Of a stretch of DNA of 57,782 nt, positions 56,201-57,782 are shown one piece after another. The stretch lies in the NCBI GenBank assembly GCA_025201865.1, contig MU602669.1:89813-147594 (forward strand), read 5' to 3'. Position numbers and translations under genes: made by a program. Every line of letters begins with the position of its first letter. The first letter of the stretch is position 1. The notes beneath the pieces were generated by a model. That model did not search any database and was not told the origin of the DNA. It saw nothing but the letters and a program-made list of their open reading frames with translations. The stretch comes from Ramicandelaber brevisporus. Its lineage: Eukaryota > Kickxellomycota > Ramicandelaberales > Ramicandelaberaceae.

Positions 56201-57720
56201 AGCTGGGGAGTCAGAGGAGCGTTGTCAGACGGTGCTGGAACAACAGATACTGCAGAAGTAGGAATGATCTCAGGCAGAGAGTGTTCATCAGTTGGATATT
56301 GTTCAGATACAAGTGAGATGCGGCTGCGGTTTAGATGAGTGTAGAATGTGGGTTCCCACGTTGGACCAACTCGTCTTATTGCCGGTCTCCTCCGAATTGA
56401 GTGTCCAGCAAGAGACGATGCTGAGTCAACAGGTGATGGAAGTGGTGGAGATACAGTTGTAGCTGGTGGTGGTGGAGTGTTTGAGATTGGTGGCGGCCGT
56501 GCAAATTGTCTGATTTGAGTGGGTGATGATGTCGCTGGTAATGAGAGTGAGTCTGGTTCATCTTGCTGGAGAGATAGTGAATGCCTGCGTTCGCTAGATG
56601 CAAAGATGGAATCCGAGGGTCTCTTGCCAGTGTACAGTGTATACAGCCGAGTAACAAGGAACAGTGATAAGTGATCCAGAGTGGCCAATCGATTCTCACA
56701 AACTGTCTGCTGGTCTGCCACTGCTGTTGAACTCGAGCGTAGCTGCTGTTGTAGCAGTAGTTGCTGTTGCTGAGATGAAGAATGTACATGAGTGTCATCC
56801 AGATTCAACGAGACAGAGACTGGAGTCACAATGGATGGCAATAGATGTGAATCCAACTGGACTGGCAAGTTATATTCAGGTGGTCTAATTTTGCTAGCTG
56901 CCATAACACGACCATTATCATAGAGTTTGGTAAGAGATGGCTTTTGCTGTAATATCGGTAATACATTTGAAGATTGTTGTTGCTGTTGTTGTTGTTGTTG
57001 TTGTTGTTGCTGCTGCTGCTGCTGCTGCTGTGGTAGAGTATTGGCGCCTGAAGCTTGCTTGCTTGGCTTTGTGGCAGGCTTCTCATCAGTCGGCTCGTTG
57101 GCAAACAGTGAGCGTACAGCTGGAGAGTTGAGCAAAATGCCTAACATTGGCGGTAATGCAGTAGGTGGTACTTGGCTCAATAGCTCCAATGGAACGTCCG
57201 TAGGTGGCAAATCGGGACAGTCTGGACACAGTCGAGACTGGAGTTCAGACATTGGAACAATCGCCATTTGTATTGCCAACTGGAGTAGAAGCGAAGGTAG
57301 AAGGTTATTATCAAACCGCTGTGGATCACACGTTGAGACTGGGCACCTGGAGTTGCCACAGCCAACTGTCAATTGATGATACAGTCGTCGAACCAGCTTG
57401 GCAAATTCGACTGTGGAACTGCCACTATGCTTCGACGACTCGGTCTCCTCTGAAGTGTCTGCAACTGGAGCTGTACTGATGTTAGATAAAGCTGTGTTGT
57501 GGAATGTAGAGAGTGAGTCGCTGCTACCAAACTTGGCGGCTAGAGAGTCTGAAGTGGGCTTCGCACGAAAAGAACAAACATCAAGAGCGGAAGAGGATGG
57601 TCGCAGATGAGGACGCAAAGTGCCATCGGCCCAAGCAGCGAGGAGAGCAGGGCTTGGTGCTTCATCCGAAGAAGCCGCAAGCACGACCGAAGCAGGCCCG
57701 GATTGAGTGAGCATCGTCAT
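53209..57720 (-). CDS. AZUL-HECT ubiquitin ligase (UBE3A/Hul4-like)
   Basis: 1503 residues, complete from ATG 57720. Near the N-terminus (about 104-170) is an AZUL-type zinc module: KLVRRLYHQLTVGCGNSRC, then CxxxC-like Cys131, RFDNN and a later Cys pair (CPDC). AZUL is the proteasome-binding (Rpn10-binding) domain of UBE3A/E6AP. A Gln run (nt 56971-57030) and Ser/Pro-rich linker follow, then helical segments. The HECT domain fills about 1120-1503: PLRVRFMESGEIGYDQGGVQ, the N-lobe ALYRFVGALLGLAWSNGIQV, and the catalytic Cys1471 in LPTALTCFGRLLLPEY, 32 residues from the end, exactly as in UBE3A. The final GFGLV fits the family. An active E3 with proteasome links is the best reading. Confidence 0.9.
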   Translation of the reverse strand: MTMLTQSGPASVVLAASSDEAPSPALLAAWADGTLRPHLRPSSSALDVCSFRAKPTSDSLAAKFGSSDSLSTFHNTALSNISTAPVADTSEETESSKHSGSSTVEFAKLVRRLYHQLTVGCGNSRCPVSTCDPQRFDNNLLPSLLLQLAIQMAIVPMSELQSRLCPDCPDLPPTDVPLELLSQVPPTALPPMLGILLNSPAVRSLFANEPTDEKPATKPSKQASGANTLPQQQQQQQQQQQQQQQQQQQSSNVLPILQQKPSLTKLYDNGRVMAASKIRPPEYNLPVQLDSHLLPSIVTPVSVSLNLDDTHVHSSSQQQQLLLQQQLRSSSTAVADQQTVCENRLATLDHLSLFLVTRLYTLYTGKRPSDSIFASSERRHSLSLQQDEPDSLSLPATSSPTQIRQFARPPPISNTPPPPATTVSPPLPSPVDSASSLAGHSIRRRPAIRRVGPTWEPTFYTHLNRSRISLVSEQYPTDEHSLPEIIPTSAVSVVPAPSDNAPLTPQLRQSVSSLRTAALDDPKLLLNTAKAVFSSISALGRSFTNVRQDDDSVQTTSTANMDVLDQIDFTSVYVSYLTFKRLEPVSLFSAAIRDSLMVLLTDIETRLVSHLSSMDTIDLEHENDNENDAVAQIIKPLVIAMFSYTVCLTHTGSPLRAALARIVLLLPPNGRRHLVTLMSRAILTSLNIKEVQQRMIPNVRGTLSAIVTAFRRDFAAATVSGARVSGISATSRHPGSAGSYRLAAIGTLLAVLYAVNTTVIREYSLMADPDQLHPQTPHPLRSGGLPYISENHWHLTGPDFAPARAGNIDVVSTSRTDARAARLESVINWQREVTAWMQSAHSRHLNEQGNHAFTLPSSLADSLTRPSAQWNGIRARCTRMSLFQRPPSIHPLFSYSSSQPSDLLFPGSHWIDFVLPSTSWSIHPEGFDYDGGISSSSSGNTSGSLSWVSVLDFPFLLSLKMKQHIQRFEYANQLGNVFEEGYVRFSIVDHLRTMAHRNRPTFNEQILETAIHPDIYSQHQSASPAASSSAYVNSNSVYGGMSDLQRTLLRSTQSYLVLNLRRNHIVRDTVVQLFAQRKLLHAPLRVRFMESGEIGYDQGGVQKEFFRIILAAFLAPSQDSASDVAIPTLFENDPVTNTLWFRTWLEPDPTSASASTSTSVTAFERAMALYRFVGALLGLAWSNGIQVGVPFAPLVFSKLAVALASTATTKPLTAAMHKSVPSRRIDGVTIAQLAQSFPDLAHGLTQLLEYSPSEDVEDVFCRSFEISLSSDTTSSAVNVPLVENGDTLTVTGENRRRYVRLYVDYLANDSVKAPFEAMLAGLVCAMRGSLPDITPAGILGSQSTPPPGYIEKPVRAEEMIGQRDMLVFPHFVVNSPHDLQSLLCGNEAPPSLSELRQYTAYDDGYSSSHPAIQMFWSIVLDSETFTPELVRQLLIFVTATERLPVGGWRDVTFVIQRNGDDSDRLPTALTCFGRLLLPEYRSRDKMRDRLITAITNCQGFGLV

Positions 57721-57782
57721 CAGGCGCTGGCGGTGGGAGGGGGAGTAGGATGAAAGGATGAGAGAAAAGAAAAGAAAAGAAA
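57721..57782. promoter_or_regulatory. HECT gene 5' flank (window end)
   Basis: 62 bp, G/A-rich with gaaaa repeats. Too short to judge. Confidence 0.3.

Overview
The window is nuclear DNA from a fungus. The evidence is a sterol 24-C-methyltransferase (ERG6), Ubc6-, Bre1-, Rad14-, Vms1- and Sec61-type genes, and above all a fungal arginine attenuator peptide (AAP) reading frame. Nearly every gene is one uninterrupted ORF, even those of 3-5 kb. Many proteins carry Gln, Ser, Asn, Ala or Gly runs. An Integrator INTS3 homologue, a subunit I know from animals and other eukaryotes but not from ascomycete or basidiomycete models, points to an early-diverging lineage (Zoopagomycota/Kickxellomycotina-like is a guess). 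No rRNA, tRNA, transposon or CRISPR array was seen by eye.

Layout. 0-6.5 kb: the start of a membrane/coiled-coil gene running off the left edge, then a 1813-residue Ser-rich protein with a split PH-like domain. 6.5-15.5 kb: CPA2 (arginine-specific carbamoyl-phosphate synthase large chain) with an AAP uORF and Gcn4-type sites upstream, a divergent beta-tubulin, and the spliceosomal helicase PRP16. 15.7-21.4 kb: a secreted Cys-rich protein, an unrecognised acidic protein, an NmrA-like protein, Rab6/Ypt6 and phosphomannomutase SEC53. 21.9-32.5 kb: VMS1, a short-chain dehydrogenase, the GPN2 GTPase, INTS3 and ERG6. 33.7-45 kb: UBC6, RAD14, a four-helix membrane protein, a VPS39/VPS3-like tether, SEC61 and a TBC RabGAP. 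45.4-57.7 kb: a small Cys-rich ORF, BRE1 broken by a tandem duplication, a mitochondrial propionyl/acetyl-CoA synthetase and an AZUL-HECT ubiquitin ligase.

The genes are housekeeping and do not form a cluster. Loose themes are ubiquitin and ER quality control (UBC6, SEC61, VMS1, BRE1, HECT ligase) and membrane traffic (Rab6, TBC GAP, VPS39-like). Genes are tightly packed, with short convergent 3' ends and 0.3-1.2 kb promoters, several carrying a TATA-like box 140-160 nt upstream of the start codon.

The main discovery is at 10275-10352. A 25-codon minus-strand uORF matches the AAP signature, including Asp12 and Trp19, and lies 119 nt upstream of the LARGE subunit gene. The classical AAP sits on the small-subunit mRNA (arg-2/CPA1). 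With a perfect TGACTCA site about 220 nt further up, this implies that CPA2 has both arginine-specific translational control and general amino-acid transcriptional control. Other points of note are INTS3 in a fungus, a beta-tubulin with Met at the benzimidazole position (canonical Glu198), and the frame-breaking BRE1 duplication, which looks like two joined alleles.
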